Shown: positions 33,940 to 42,418 of the stretch, piece after piece
Layout: the number at the start of each line of letters is the position of its first letter
Position numbering within the stretch: position 1 is the stretch's first letter
Source of the DNA: JALZAQ01 sp038253885
GTDB lineage: Bacteria > Gemmatimonadota > Gemmatimonadetes > Gemmatimonadales > Gemmatimonadaceae
Assembly (NCBI GenBank): GCA_038253885.1
Contig: JBBSGP010000016.1
Span: 1-64,000 of the forward strand
Direction of reading: 5' to 3'
DNA length: 64,000 bases
Program-made: the position numbers and the translations under genes
Notes under the pieces: model-generated
Database searches by the model: none
What the model saw: the letters and a program-made list of their open reading frames with translations, nothing else
Told to the model about the DNA's origin: nothing

Positions 33940-34689
33940 TCACGCCCTCGCGTACCTCACCTTCGCCAGGCCGAACAGCTCGGCCGCCTTGATGTACATC
34001 CAGCCGATGTCGAACTCGTACCACTTCGCCTTGAACTTCGCGGAGTGCGGGTCGGCGTGATGGTTGTTGTGAAGCTCTTCGCCTCCGAGCCAGATCGCGA
34101 TCGGGGAGATGTTCCGGCTCTCGTCCTTGACGTTGAAATTCCGGTAGCCGAGGGCGTGCCCGACGCCGTTGATGATGCCCGCGGCCCAGAAGGGGATCCA
34201 GAGCATCTGGGCGGCCCAGACCAGCGGGCCAACGAAGAAGCCGAACAGGTAGATGTCGATCACCAGCATCACCAGGATGCCGACCCAGTTGAGCTTCGCC
34301 AGCAGATGGCGCTCGAGCCAGTCATTTGGTGTTCCCTTCCCGTACTTCTCCAGTACGCCGGGCTGGCGAACCGTTTTCCTGTAGTAGAACGCGCCCTTGA
34401 GGACGATGTTGCGAAGGCCCTCCAGGATCGGGCTGTGCGGATCACCCTCGCGATCGGCGAAGGCGTGATGCTTTCGATGACAGGCGACCCACTCCTGCGT
34501 GACGATGGCCGTGGTCAGCCAGAGCCAGAAGCGCATCGGGATCTCGATGAGCTTGCTGAACTGGACACCCCGATGCGTTTGCGAGCGGTGAAGGAACAGC
34601 GTCACGCAGACATTTGTGAAATGCCCGGCGATGATGATGAACAGCACTGGCTTCCACCAATGCGATGCGAAGGCGGCAAATCCGGGCAT
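33940..34689 (-). CDS. Acyl-CoA/acyl-lipid desaturase
   Basis: The 249-residue membrane protein has the three His boxes of the delta-9 type desaturase family: HRSQTHR, HRKHH and HNNHH, separated by pairs of TM segments (about 12-32 and 125-165). The di-iron enzyme inserts a cis double bond into acyl chains and controls membrane fluidity. ATG 34689 with AGGAG upstream is preferred over an in-frame GTG at 34740. First gene of the run desaturase, Fe-trafficking protein, protease, glycosidase. Confidence 0.92.
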   Translation of the reverse strand: MPGFAAFASHWWKPVLFIIIAGHFTNVCVTLFLHRSQTHRGVQFSKLIEIPMRFWLWLTTAIVTQEWVACHRKHHAFADREGDPHSPILEGLRNIVLKGAFYYRKTVRQPGVLEKYGKGTPNDWLERHLLAKLNWVGILVMLVIDIYLFGFFVGPLVWAAQMLWIPFWAAGIINGVGHALGYRNFNVKDESRNISPIAIWLGGEELHNNHHADPHSAKFKAKWYEFDIGWMYIKAAELFGLAKVRYARA

Positions 34690-34910
34690 CGTATGCCTGG
34701 CTCCTATCCTGACTGGTAATCGCGTCGCGGAATGCGACACGGAACGGCGTGCCCGCCATCGCGGCCTGCACGAGGACGGACCATTCCCCTCTGAACCTAA
34801 GCACTTTCTGGACCCCTGCCAACCTGTTCGGGCCCGGTTCGGCCTGAAGGCGCGGCCATGAGATAAACGCGTCGCTCGCCGCGCGGTAACGCTCTGCGCC
34901 CGGAACGCTC

Positions 34911-34939
34911 TTGCCGCGGCCTTCCCGAGACCGTACCCT
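34911..34939 (+). promoter_or_regulatory. Putative promoter of the aldo/keto reductase gene
   Basis: TTGCCG (34911-34916), a 17-base spacer and TACCCT (34934-34939) lie ten bases before the ATG at 34950. The expected start site leaves only about three or four untranslated bases. The rest of the 260-base gap since the desaturase gene shows no gene or structure that I can name. Confidence 0.4.
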
Positions 34940-34949
34940 CTGACCCGTC

Positions 34950-36062
34950 ATGAGCTCTACCCGCAAGGCGCCCCTCTCCACACCGACGGCGCGCGCGACT
35001 GCCGAAGGCACCGCCCGCTACGCCGCCCGATTCGCCGCTGGCCTCGAGGATGACTTCTATCGACCCCTCGACCAGGAGTTGCAGGTCTCCTCCATCGGGA
35101 TCGGGACCTACCTCGGCGAGTGTACCGATGGGGACGACGCCCGGTATCGTGCCAGCGTTGGCCGCGCCCTCGAGCGTGGTGTCAACCTCATCGATACCGC
35201 CATCAATTACCGCTGCCAGCGATCGGAGCGGTCGGTGGGCCACGCCCTCGCCAACGCCATCCGGTCAGGACGCGTGTCGCGCGACGAGATCGTGCTCTGC
35301 ACGAAGGGTGGATACATCCCCCTGGACGGCGAGGCGCCGGACGACCGCTTCGAGTACCAGCGCTACGTCCAGCGCGAGTACATCGACCGAGGGATCCTGA
35401 CAGCCGATGACGTCGTGGCTGGCGGGCACTCGCTCGCCCCTGCGTTTCTCGCCGATCAGCTTCGCCGAAGCCTCACCAACCTGCGCGTCCAGGCGGTGGA
35501 CGTGTACTACATCCACAACCCCGAGCAGCAGCTCGACGTCGTCACGCCAGAGGAGCTCGACGAGCGACTTCGCGCCGCCTTCGTGCTGCTCGAGGAGCAG
35601 TGCGCCGCCGGACGAATCGGCCGCTACGGCTGCGCGACGTGGAACGGCTTTCGAGTGCCCCCGGAGGAGCGCGGCCATCTGAGCCTGGCTCGTCTCGTGG
35701 CTCTGGCTGAGGAGGTGGCCGGAGACTCCCATCACTTCCGCGTCGTTCAGCTCCCGGTGAGCCTCGCCCTCGCCGAGGCGGTACGCGCTCCGACCCAGAG
35801 AATGCGCGGAGGGGAATCCGTTCCGCTGCTCCAGGCGGCGGCCGAGCTCGGGGTCTCGGTCGTCTCGAGCGGAACGTTATTGCAGGGAAAGCTCACGTCG
35901 GGCCTGCCCGAGCAGATCCGGGACGCTGTGCCGGGCTACGACACCGATGCTCAGCGAGCGATTGCATTCGTCCGCGCGCTCCCCGTCATCAGCTCCGCTC
36001 TCGTCGGAATGAAGCGGGAGGAATGGGTAGAGGAGAACCTGAGGACGGGCGCGAGAAAATAG
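34950..36062 (+). CDS. Aldo/keto reductase
   Basis: The 370-residue TIM-barrel oxidoreductase has the AKR catalytic tetrad in recognisable places: Asp and Tyr in NLIDTAINYRCQRSERSVG, Lys in VLCTKGGY and His in YYIHNPEQQ. The N-terminal 35 residues are Ala/Arg/Thr-rich and precede the barrel. It probably reduces aldehydes or sugars with NADPH. The substrate is not inferable. It converges on the NHL gene with two bases between stop codons. Confidence 0.9.
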   Translation: MSSTRKAPLSTPTARATAEGTARYAARFAAGLEDDFYRPLDQELQVSSIGIGTYLGECTDGDDARYRASVGRALERGVNLIDTAINYRCQRSERSVGHALANAIRSGRVSRDEIVLCTKGGYIPLDGEAPDDRFEYQRYVQREYIDRGILTADDVVAGGHSLAPAFLADQLRRSLTNLRVQAVDVYYIHNPEQQLDVVTPEELDERLRAAFVLLEEQCAAGRIGRYGCATWNGFRVPPEERGHLSLARLVALAEEVAGDSHHFRVVQLPVSLALAEAVRAPTQRMRGGESVPLLQAAAELGVSVVSSGTLLQGKLTSGLPEQIRDAVPGYDTDAQRAIAFVRALPVISSALVGMKREEWVEENLRTGARK

Positions 36063-36064
36063 CC

Positions 36065-37513
36065 CTACTTCAATTCCACCTCATCCACTTCCCCTTTCTC
36101 CCATTCTACTCGCACCAGGCGATGCGCATTGGTGTCGGCCACGTAGGCGCCCGTTCTCCCGCACGCCACTCCCCCGGGCTCGCTCAGCCCTACTCCCCTT
36201 ACCCACGTCTCCACACGTCGCTCGGCGACGTTCACCCATTTGAGGGCGTCGTTGTAGGAGTCCGCCACCAGAAAGCGTCCTGACGGATGACGGGCGATGC
36301 CCTGCTGATGCTGCATTCGGACCTCGTCTCCCACGCCATCGCGATCTCCGAAATCGAAAAGACCGGTCCCCACGATGGTCCCGACGGATCCAGGTGCGCC
36401 GATCTCCGACCATCGCACGGCGCTCGACTCCGCATCCACGAAGTACAGACGATCACCATCCGCGACGATTCCCATGGGCTGGGCGAGAGCAGCGTCGAGC
36501 CGCGGGCCGTCCACGATGTCCTCCCGTCCGCTCCCCGCGTGCACATCGGTCGAGCCGGTGGCGGGGTCGATCGACCAGATCTGATGGTTCCCCGCCATGG
36601 CCACATACAGAGTTCGGCCAGCGAGCGTCACATCCCACGGCGAAGAGAGGGCGCCTGCGGCTTCGTCCTGACGCGTGCGCAGCTGCCGCCCGATCCCGGC
36701 TACGGTTCGGAGCGCCCCCGTGTCGAGCGAGAGCGCACGGACGGCGTGGTTTTCCGCATCCGCGATGTAGAGCGTCTCGCCATCGAAGCACATTCCCTGC
36801 GGCGAGTCGAGGCGGCCGGAGACACCGTCGACGAAGCCCCTCTCGCCATCGCCGGCCACTCTGTCGATGGTCACACTCCGCCCGCCCAGGCGGAGCCGTC
36901 CGACGATCACGCGATGGTGCGCGCTGTCGGCGATCGCGATCCGCTCCCCGTCGATAGCGACCTTGCCCGGATAGCGGAGAGTGCCGGGCGCAGTGGCCGG
37001 CGCATCAGGAGTGAAGGAGATCGTCCGGCGATCGAGCGTCCCGTTCGCCGAATGCCGCGCCACCAGCGCTTCGATGAAGGGGGCGATCGCCTCCGCAGTG
37101 AATTCCCCGGCGTGCATCCCGACGACCGACCCCGCAGGGTCCACCACGGCGATCGTTGGCCACGCGTTCACGGTATAAGCTCGCCAGACGCGAAACTGGC
37201 GGTCGTTGACAACCGGGTGGGTGTTGCCGAGGCGGAGCGCTGCCTCGCGAATTCGTGGCGTCTCCCGCTCCGCTGTGTACTTACCGCTGTGGACGCCGAT
37301 GACGATCAGCTCGTCCGGAAAGCGGTGCTCGAGATCCCGCAACTGCGGGATGACGTGGATGCAGTTGATTCAGCCGTAGGTCCAGAAATCGAGGATCACG
37401 ATCTTGCCGCGCAGATCCTCGAGCCGCAGCCGGCTGCCGCCGAGATTGAGCCAGTCGAGCGTGGGAAAGTCGGGCGCCCGGACGCTGGGCCGGGCAATCG
37501 TCGAGTCGGTCAT
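36065..37513 (-). CDS. Thioredoxin/NHL-repeat protein with in-frame UGA (candidate selenoprotein)
   Basis: Reading through one TGA (37372-37370) gives 482 residues. The N-terminal thioredoxin-like domain (about 10-150) contains KIVILDFWTYG, then UGA as residue 48, then INC: the UGA stands exactly where homologues such as NHLRC2-type proteins have the first Cys of CxxC. NHL blades follow (SPQGMCFDGETLYIADAENH, QPMGIVADGDRLYFVD). The frame before and after the UGA is well preserved and a hairpin follows it, so selenocysteine is more likely than a nonsense mutation. ATG 37513 is the likely start. No sel genes are in this window. A sequencing error (TGC to TGA) is the main alternative. Confidence 0.7.
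37334..37351 (-). promoter_or_regulatory. Candidate bacterial SECIS hairpin
   Basis: In the mRNA a perfect 7-bp stem, AUCCCGC with GCGGGAU, closes an AGUU loop. The stem starts 18 bases and the loop 25 bases after the UGA, and G is the second loop base. This agrees with what is known of bacterial SECIS elements: an apical stem-loop shortly downstream of the UGA with a G in the first two loop positions. It lies within codons for a conserved IPQLRD segment, so chance pairing cannot be excluded. Confidence 0.5.
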
Positions 37514-37634
37514 GCAAGAAGAATCCGCCCTTGTCGCGGGACGTTCCTGGTGGCGAGGCACACGACGGAGTGGATAGCATCTCCCGGGCCCTTTCTTTTG
37601 GAACGAACGCCGTGCATTTCCACGTTTTGCGTCG

Positions 37635-38636
37635 ATGACCATCCCACCCACGTCCCCACTTGCCCACCATCGCCCCCGTGGTGGCTTCCGCAATCCGTGG
37701 CCCGGCATCGAGCCGCACGGCCTCGGCGATCTCCTTCGCTGGCAGATGGATCGGATCCACGGCACGCCCCAGGATCCGCCGCGGTCGAGCTTCGAGCGAG
37801 CGACACCCGACTTCCCCGTCCCTCGCGCCGCCGAAATGGATCTCCTCGCCACCTGGGTCGGCCACTCCACCGTGCTCCTGCAGCTGGGCACCACCAATGT
37901 GCTCACCGACCCCATCTGGAGCGCGCGCGCGTCGCCGCTCTCCTTCATCGGACCCAAGCGGTGGGTCGATCCTGGAGTGGAGCTGGGACGCCTGCCGCCA
38001 CTCGATCTGGTGCTCCTCTCCCATAATCATTACGACCACCTCGACGAGCGAACGGTGCGGCGCCTCGCGGGTCTGCACCCCGCGGCATCCTGGGTTGTCC
38101 CGCTAGGGCTCGCTCCCCGCCTCCGATCGTGGGGAGTAGGAAAGGTGTCCGAGCTCGACTGGTGGGAGAGCCTGCGCGTCTCAGAGGCAACGATCACCTG
38201 CACGCCAGCTCAGCACTTCAGCGCGCGCGGGTTCGGCGACCGGAACCGCACCTTGTGGTGTGGTTACGCCGTGCACACCCGCTCCCATCGTGTCTTCTTC
38301 GCCGGAGACACGGGCTACCATCCCGATTTTGGCCGCATCGGCGCTCGACTCGGCCCATTCGATCTGGCGCTCATCCCGATCGGCGCCTATGCCCCGCGCT
38401 GGTTCATGCGATCGGTTCACATGGACGCCGATGAGGCCCTGAGCGCCTACAACGACGTGCGTGCCGCGCACCCCGTCTCACGCCCGGCGATGCTGCCGAT
38501 CCATTGGGGCACCTTCAAGCTCACCGATGAGCCGATGGACGAGCCCCCACGCCGGCTGCGCGCCGCCTGGCAGCGCGCTGCATTGGATACGGAGCAGCTC
38601 TGGCTTCTCAAGCACGGAGAGACACGGCGGCGATAG
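37635..38636 (+). CDS. MBL-fold metal-dependent hydrolase (UlaG/NAPE-PLD-like)
   Basis: The 333-residue protein has the metallo-beta-lactamase signature SHNHYDHLD, additional ligands in AQHFSARG, FAGDTGYHPDF and PIHWGTFKL, and the N-terminal strand TWVGHSTVLLQLGTTNVLTD. This layout is that of the NAPE-PLD/UlaG branch, which cleaves phosphodiesters or lactones. No signal peptide is seen. It is divergent from the candidate selenoprotein gene with a 121-base shared upstream region in which I find no strong promoter. Confidence 0.9.
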   Translation: MTIPPTSPLAHHRPRGGFRNPWPGIEPHGLGDLLRWQMDRIHGTPQDPPRSSFERATPDFPVPRAAEMDLLATWVGHSTVLLQLGTTNVLTDPIWSARASPLSFIGPKRWVDPGVELGRLPPLDLVLLSHNHYDHLDERTVRRLAGLHPAASWVVPLGLAPRLRSWGVGKVSELDWWESLRVSEATITCTPAQHFSARGFGDRNRTLWCGYAVHTRSHRVFFAGDTGYHPDFGRIGARLGPFDLALIPIGAYAPRWFMRSVHMDADEALSAYNDVRAAHPVSRPAMLPIHWGTFKLTDEPMDEPPRRLRAAWQRAALDTEQLWLLKHGETRRR

Positions 38637-38721
38637 CCCCGCCATGCACGAGCGGGTCCCACCCGAAGGAAGGACCCACCCTGTTCATTCGATCGAGCAG
38701 TGTCCGATAGCGGTCTCTTCC

Positions 38722-39495
38722 CTACTTGATCTCCACCGGCGACGCTACCACGTGCAGATTGTGATTGACCCGAAGCCCGGCGATGCCATCAGCCGAGATC
38801 TGTGACTTCGGCACGGCCTGAATCAGCTTGCCGTTCACGTAGAAGTGCGCGGTGTCGGGCGCCATGTGGATCTTCAGCTTGTAGGTCGCCTTACCCGCCC
38901 TGTTCGCCTTCGGGACCGACGGGCTGGCCGTCCACTCCGTGATCGTGTTCACGTCCTTCCCGTCGCGCACCCTGATCAGGTACTTCCCGTCGCCCCGAAC
39001 CAGGAGATAGGTGTACTTCTGCTGGTCGGTGTCGAGATTCTGGCCGCCGACGAAGAGCCCGAAAGCTTCCGGATGCGCCGGCTTCTCGAGCTGCTCGATG
39101 GTGGCGCTCGCCGCATACACGCCGCTCTTCGTGTCCTTGTCGGAATAGACAATGTGTGCCGGGCCGGTCTTGATCTCCCAACGGCCCTTCTTGTTCGTGT
39201 AGCGCACGGCCTGGATGTCGCCCTTGCCGAAGCGGGACGAATCCGTGCGGCCCATGAACCCCGCTGGCACCCCCGTCCCGACGATCTTCTTGTCCGGGTC
39301 CGGATTCATCCCCTTCATGCCCGCCATCCCGCTCATGCCGCTGCCCTTCTTCGTCGAATCGCCCTGTGCGCTGGCCTTCTTCACCGAGTCCTGAGCGCTA
39401 GCCTTCTTCACCGAGTCGCCCTGCGCGGCCGCGCGGCTCGCGGGCGTGCTCATCACAATGGCGCCGAGCGCCAACATTCCGATCGTCTTCCTCAT
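38722..39495 (-). CDS. Secreted protein with DUF1080/LamG-like domain (257 aa)
   Basis: The ATG at 39495 is preceded by AGAGAGG repeats. A signal peptide (cleaved near RAAAQG) leads to a short Lys/Ser/Ala tandem repeat (DSVKKASAQ twice, then DSTKKGS), a Met/Gly-rich stretch (GMSGMAGMKGMNPD) and a beta-rich domain (about 75-257) with HFYVNGKLIQAV near the end, as in concanavalin-like sugar-binding folds. The Met/Gly segment could bind copper (speculative). Catalytic residues are not recognised. It stands alone between the MBL and histone-like genes. Confidence 0.7.
   Translation of the reverse strand: MRKTIGMLALGAIVMSTPASRAAAQGDSVKKASAQDSVKKASAQGDSTKKGSGMSGMAGMKGMNPDPDKKIVGTGVPAGFMGRTDSSRFGKGDIQAVRYTNKKGRWEIKTGPAHIVYSDKDTKSGVYAASATIEQLEKPAHPEAFGLFVGGQNLDTDQQKYTYLLVRGDGKYLIRVRDGKDVNTITEWTASPSVPKANRAGKATYKLKIHMAPDTAHFYVNGKLIQAVPKSQISADGIAGLRVNHNLHVVASPVEIK
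39368..39417 (-). repeat. Imperfect 23-bp direct repeat coding the Lys/Ala/Ser repeat
   Basis: Two copies of a 23-bp unit (39368-39390 and 39395-39417) differ at one base and encode DSVKKASA in the secreted protein. Recent internal duplication is likely. Confidence 0.7.
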
Positions 39496-39674
39496 CCTCT
39501 CTGACCTCTCTGCTGGGGTAGTTCCGTCTGGACCAGAATATACCCCGCAAATCCGTAATGCGCCTCGTTGGTCAGTGAATGGCCTCATCGCGAGGACCTG
39601 ATCCGCGCCGACGCGTTGTGCGCGAATCTTGCTTACCTTGCGTGCACCAACTCTCCTCTCTAGGAGCTCACGTT

Positions 39675-40070
39675 ATGGCGACCAGCAAGAAGTCTTCTCG
39701 CAGGAAGTCCGGCAGGGGCGGCACCGCGTCACGCAAGAGCTCGTCGCGTCGAGGCGCCGCGAGCAAGAAGTCGAGCCGCGGTGGATCCACCAGGAAGTCG
39801 GCGGCCTCCCGTGGCGGCGGGCGCAAGAGCGCCGGGAAGAAGAGCAGTGCCCGCAAGAGCGCGCCGCGAGCGATGTCGGCTCGCAAGACGTCTGGCCGCA
39901 AGGGCTCCGCGGGCTCCAAGTCCTCCCCCCGGAAGCGCCGAGTTTCCCCAGTGCAGCGAGTGAAGCGTGTCGTGAGCGAGGTCGGGAATCAGGCCGTCGA
40001 TGCGGTGAAGCATGTTCCCGATCTGGTGTCCGGTGCGGTCAGCGGTGCATACGATCGCGTGACCTCCTGA
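39675..40070 (+). CDS. Histone H1-like basic protein
   Basis: The 131-residue protein starts at ATG 39675 after TAGGAG. Residues 1-90 consist almost entirely of Lys, Arg, Ser, Ala and Gly (SKKSSRRKSGRGG, ARKSAPRAMSARK), the composition of H1-type tails. The last about 40 residues form an amphipathic helical segment (VQRVKRVVSEVGNQAVDAVK, then HVPDLVSGAVSGAYD). The basic part should condense DNA or RNA; the helix may dimerise. It is the second such protein in the window, without the acidic half of the first. Confidence 0.75.
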   Translation: MATSKKSSRRKSGRGGTASRKSSSRRGAASKKSSRGGSTRKSAASRGGGRKSAGKKSSARKSAPRAMSARKTSGRKGSAGSKSSPRKRRVSPVQRVKRVVSEVGNQAVDAVKHVPDLVSGAVSGAYDRVTS

Positions 40071-40094
40071 TCCTCTCTTTTCTGTCTGAGGGAG

Positions 40095-40125
40095 AGCGGG
40101 GCGGCCTCGGCCGCCCCGCTTTGTC
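40095..40125. terminator. Strong bidirectional hairpin between convergent genes
   Basis: AGCGGGGCGGCC and GGCCGCCCCGCT form a nearly loopless 12-bp stem between the histone-like gene and the convergent hydrolase gene. A weak T-rich end (TTTG) follows on the plus strand. It probably terminates the histone-like transcript. Confidence 0.75.
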
Positions 40126-40131
40126 GTGCGA

Positions 40132-41049
40132 TCATGCCGCGCCGGTCCCTGGCACACCGGCGGCTCGAGCTGGCATCGCCGGCCCGGTGTGCTCATCCAG
40201 CCATTCCGCCACCAGCTGCAGCACCCGGTCGCGTCCCCGATCTACCGTGATCACGTGACCGCACCCTTGCAGCCACTCCAAGCGCTTCTGTCGTGACCCA
40301 ATCGAGGAAATGGCTTCCTCGGCCACAGTCGGGGCGATGCGGTTGTCCTCGCGGGACTGGATGAGGAGCGTCGGCATTGTCAGCAATGGGAGCGCCGCTC
40401 GTCCGGCGTCGGCAATGCGCCCGAGCTCGGTCAGCAGCCTCGGCGTGGTGGCACGGTACGCCAGGCTCCGCTCACGCTCCGCAACATCGTGGATCGAGAG
40501 CTCGCTCCCGCCGGACAGATAGGGGGCGAGCAGTCCCACGATGCCGGAGCAGCGGGCGATCCGTCCGATGAGCGGAGGATGGCGGAGATAGGGCGCGAGG
40601 AGAACGAGCGCTGGCACCTCCGCGTGGCACGCCGACAGCGATGCCGCGAGAGCGCCTCCCATGGATAAGCCGACGACGCTCACGCGCTCTCCGTCCACTC
40701 GCAGTGCCGCGTACGAATCCTCGACGGCGGTCATCCACTGCGAGGCGCCGGACCGGGCGAACTCCCTCAGCGTCCGCCCGTGGCCGGGCAGGAGAGGCAC
40801 TTCCACCGCATAGCCTCGGTGGTGCAGATCATTCGCGAGGTAGAACAGCGTCTGCGGGGTGTCGCCGAAGCCGTGCAGCATCAGCACCGTCCCGCGTGCG
40901 CCGCCGCGCAATCGAATGGGCGCGGCACCGACGATCTCACCGCGGTCGTCTACCCGTAGCCGCGACATCGATCGCCGCTCGCCGATTCGCCGTCCCAGAA
41001 AGTTCCAGGCGAGGAGAGCCAGCGGGAGGATGAGGAGGGAGAGTATCAC
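40132..41049 (-). CDS. Alpha/beta hydrolase, membrane-anchored esterase/lipase-like
   Basis: The 305-residue protein starts with a hydrophobic N-terminal helix (about 2-18) and an alpha/beta hydrolase core. The oxyanion segment is MLHGFGDTP, the nucleophile elbow GLSMGGA, the acid REDNRI and the His GHVITVD. Similarity is closest to carboxylesterase/monoacylglycerol lipase enzymes. GTG 41049 is the start that includes the helix; no strong ribosome-binding site is visible. The substrate is unknown. Confidence 0.85.
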   Translation of the reverse strand: MILSLLILPLALLAWNFLGRRIGERRSMSRLRVDDRGEIVGAAPIRLRGGARGTVLMLHGFGDTPQTLFYLANDLHHRGYAVEVPLLPGHGRTLREFARSGASQWMTAVEDSYAALRVDGERVSVVGLSMGGALAASLSACHAEVPALVLLAPYLRHPPLIGRIARCSGIVGLLAPYLSGGSELSIHDVAERERSLAYRATTPRLLTELGRIADAGRAALPLLTMPTLLIQSREDNRIAPTVAEEAISSIGSRQKRLEWLQGCGHVITVDRGRDRVLQLVAEWLDEHTGPAMPARAAGVPGTGAA

Positions 41050-41212
41050 GCGTGAGAGAGGCGTCGTGACCGCGGAGCGGGACGAGAGCGCACGAAGACG
41101 GGGGAGGCAGCCTCTCGGCTACACTCCCCCGCTTCGTTCATCCCCCCCACGAGGATGCCCTTTTGTGTGCATACTGCATGCCGGGATTTTCGGATCAGCT
41201 CGGCCACCCCTC

Positions 41213-42382
41213 TCAGTACCGGGGCAGGGTGGGGTCGACATCGACACCCCAGCGGGTGATTCCCCCCGCCAGCTGCCACACCCGGCGAATCCCCTCCACC
41301 CGGAGCTGCCGGGCCGCCGTGGCGCTGCGCGTGCCGCCCTTGCAGTAAAGCACGATGTCGCGATCCCGCGGAAGGCTCCCCGCCGATTGCTGGATCGTTG
41401 CGAGAGGGACCAGGCGAGCGCCCGGGATGCGGGCGATCTCCCATTCGTACGGCTCGCGCACGTCGATCAGCTCGACGGCATCGCCGCGGGCCAGGCGGTC
41501 GGCCAGCTCGCGCGGCGTCAACTCTGCAATCCCGTCGTCGGTAGCCGCAGCCTTCGCTCCGCAGAATTCCTCGTAGTCGATCAGCTCCGTGATCTCGCGA
41601 GTCCCGCACGCCGGACAGAGAGGATCCCGCCTCAGCTGCAGGGAGCGGAACTGCATGCGCAAAGCATCGACGAGCAGTAATCGGCCGACCAGGGTGTCGC
41701 CCGCGCCAAGGATGAGCTTGATCGTTTCCGTCGCCTGGATCAAGCCAATGATCCCGGGCAGAACGCCAAAGACACCCCCTTCCTCGCAGCTCGGCACCAG
41801 TCCCGGTGGCGGAGGTTCACGGAAGAGACAGCGATAGCAGGGGCCGTCGGGCATCGCGAACACCGACGCCTGCCCCTCGAACCGAAACACACTACCGTAC
41901 ACGTTCGGCTTTCCGAGAAGGACGCAGGCATCATTCGTCAGATAGCGCGTCGGAAAGTTGTCGGTGCCATCTACCACGATGTCGTATGCCGCGATGATCG
42001 GCAGCGCGTTCGCGGAGGTGAGCTGGAGATCGTGGGTCTCCACCTCGACGTGGGGGTTGAGATCCGCGACATGATCGCGGGCCGAATCGGTCTTCCGGCG
42101 GCCGACATCGGCGGTGCGGTGAAGGACCTGGCGCTGGAGGTTCGAGAGGTCCACCCGGTCGAAGTCAACGATCCCGAGCCGCCCCACTCCCGCCGCCGCG
42201 AGGTAGAGCGCCAGGGGGGATCCGAGCCCCCCGGCGCCGACGAGCAGCACACTCGCTGCCTTGAGTCGGCGCTGTCCCTCCGTCCCGACCCCGGGGAGGA
42301 TCACGTGCCGGCTGTAGCGCGCCAACTCTTCGGCGGAGAGGGCGGGGAGCTCCTCGAGGTGCGGCAGGATGTCGGGGCTCAT
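41213..42382 (-). CDS. ThiF/MoeB-family adenylyltransferase fused to rhodanese (MoeZ-like)
   Basis: The 389-residue protein has an E1-like adenylation domain (about 15-260) with the nucleotide loop VGAGGLGSPLALYLAAAGVG and Zn-binding CYRC and CPAC pairs. A rhodanese domain (about 285-385) follows with active-site Cys in YCKGGTRSATAA. Such proteins activate the C-terminal Gly-Gly of small sulfur carriers and pass sulfur to them for molybdopterin, thiamine or cysteine synthesis. No carrier gene is adjacent. ATG 42382 is preceded by TAGATT nine bases upstream and no clear ribosome-binding site. Confidence 0.93.
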   Translation of the reverse strand: MSPDILPHLEELPALSAEELARYSRHVILPGVGTEGQRRLKAASVLLVGAGGLGSPLALYLAAAGVGRLGIVDFDRVDLSNLQRQVLHRTADVGRRKTDSARDHVADLNPHVEVETHDLQLTSANALPIIAAYDIVVDGTDNFPTRYLTNDACVLLGKPNVYGSVFRFEGQASVFAMPDGPCYRCLFREPPPPGLVPSCEEGGVFGVLPGIIGLIQATETIKLILGAGDTLVGRLLLVDALRMQFRSLQLRRDPLCPACGTREITELIDYEEFCGAKAAATDDGIAELTPRELADRLARGDAVELIDVREPYEWEIARIPGARLVPLATIQQSAGSLPRDRDIVLYCKGGTRSATAARQLRVEGIRRVWQLAGGITRWGVDVDPTLPRY

Positions 42383-42418
42383 GATCCCGACAATCTAACG
42401 GTCGCGGCGGTGAACCCT

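Noticed and set aside
37370..37372. In-frame TGA read as a nonsense mutation creating a pseudogene
   Set aside because: The frame is intact on both sides, the TGA falls exactly on a redox Cys column, and a SECIS-like hairpin follows. I kept selenocysteine as the leading reading, though an error cannot be excluded.
36287..38026. A 579-codon plus-strand frame opposite the thioredoxin/NHL gene
   Set aside because: Antisense to the NHL repeats and running into the MBL gene in another frame; no ribosome-binding site or motif.
38657..38680. Hairpin GGGTCC...GGACCC after the MBL gene as a terminator
   Set aside because: Only six pairs, a long loop and no T-run; too weak to list as a feature.
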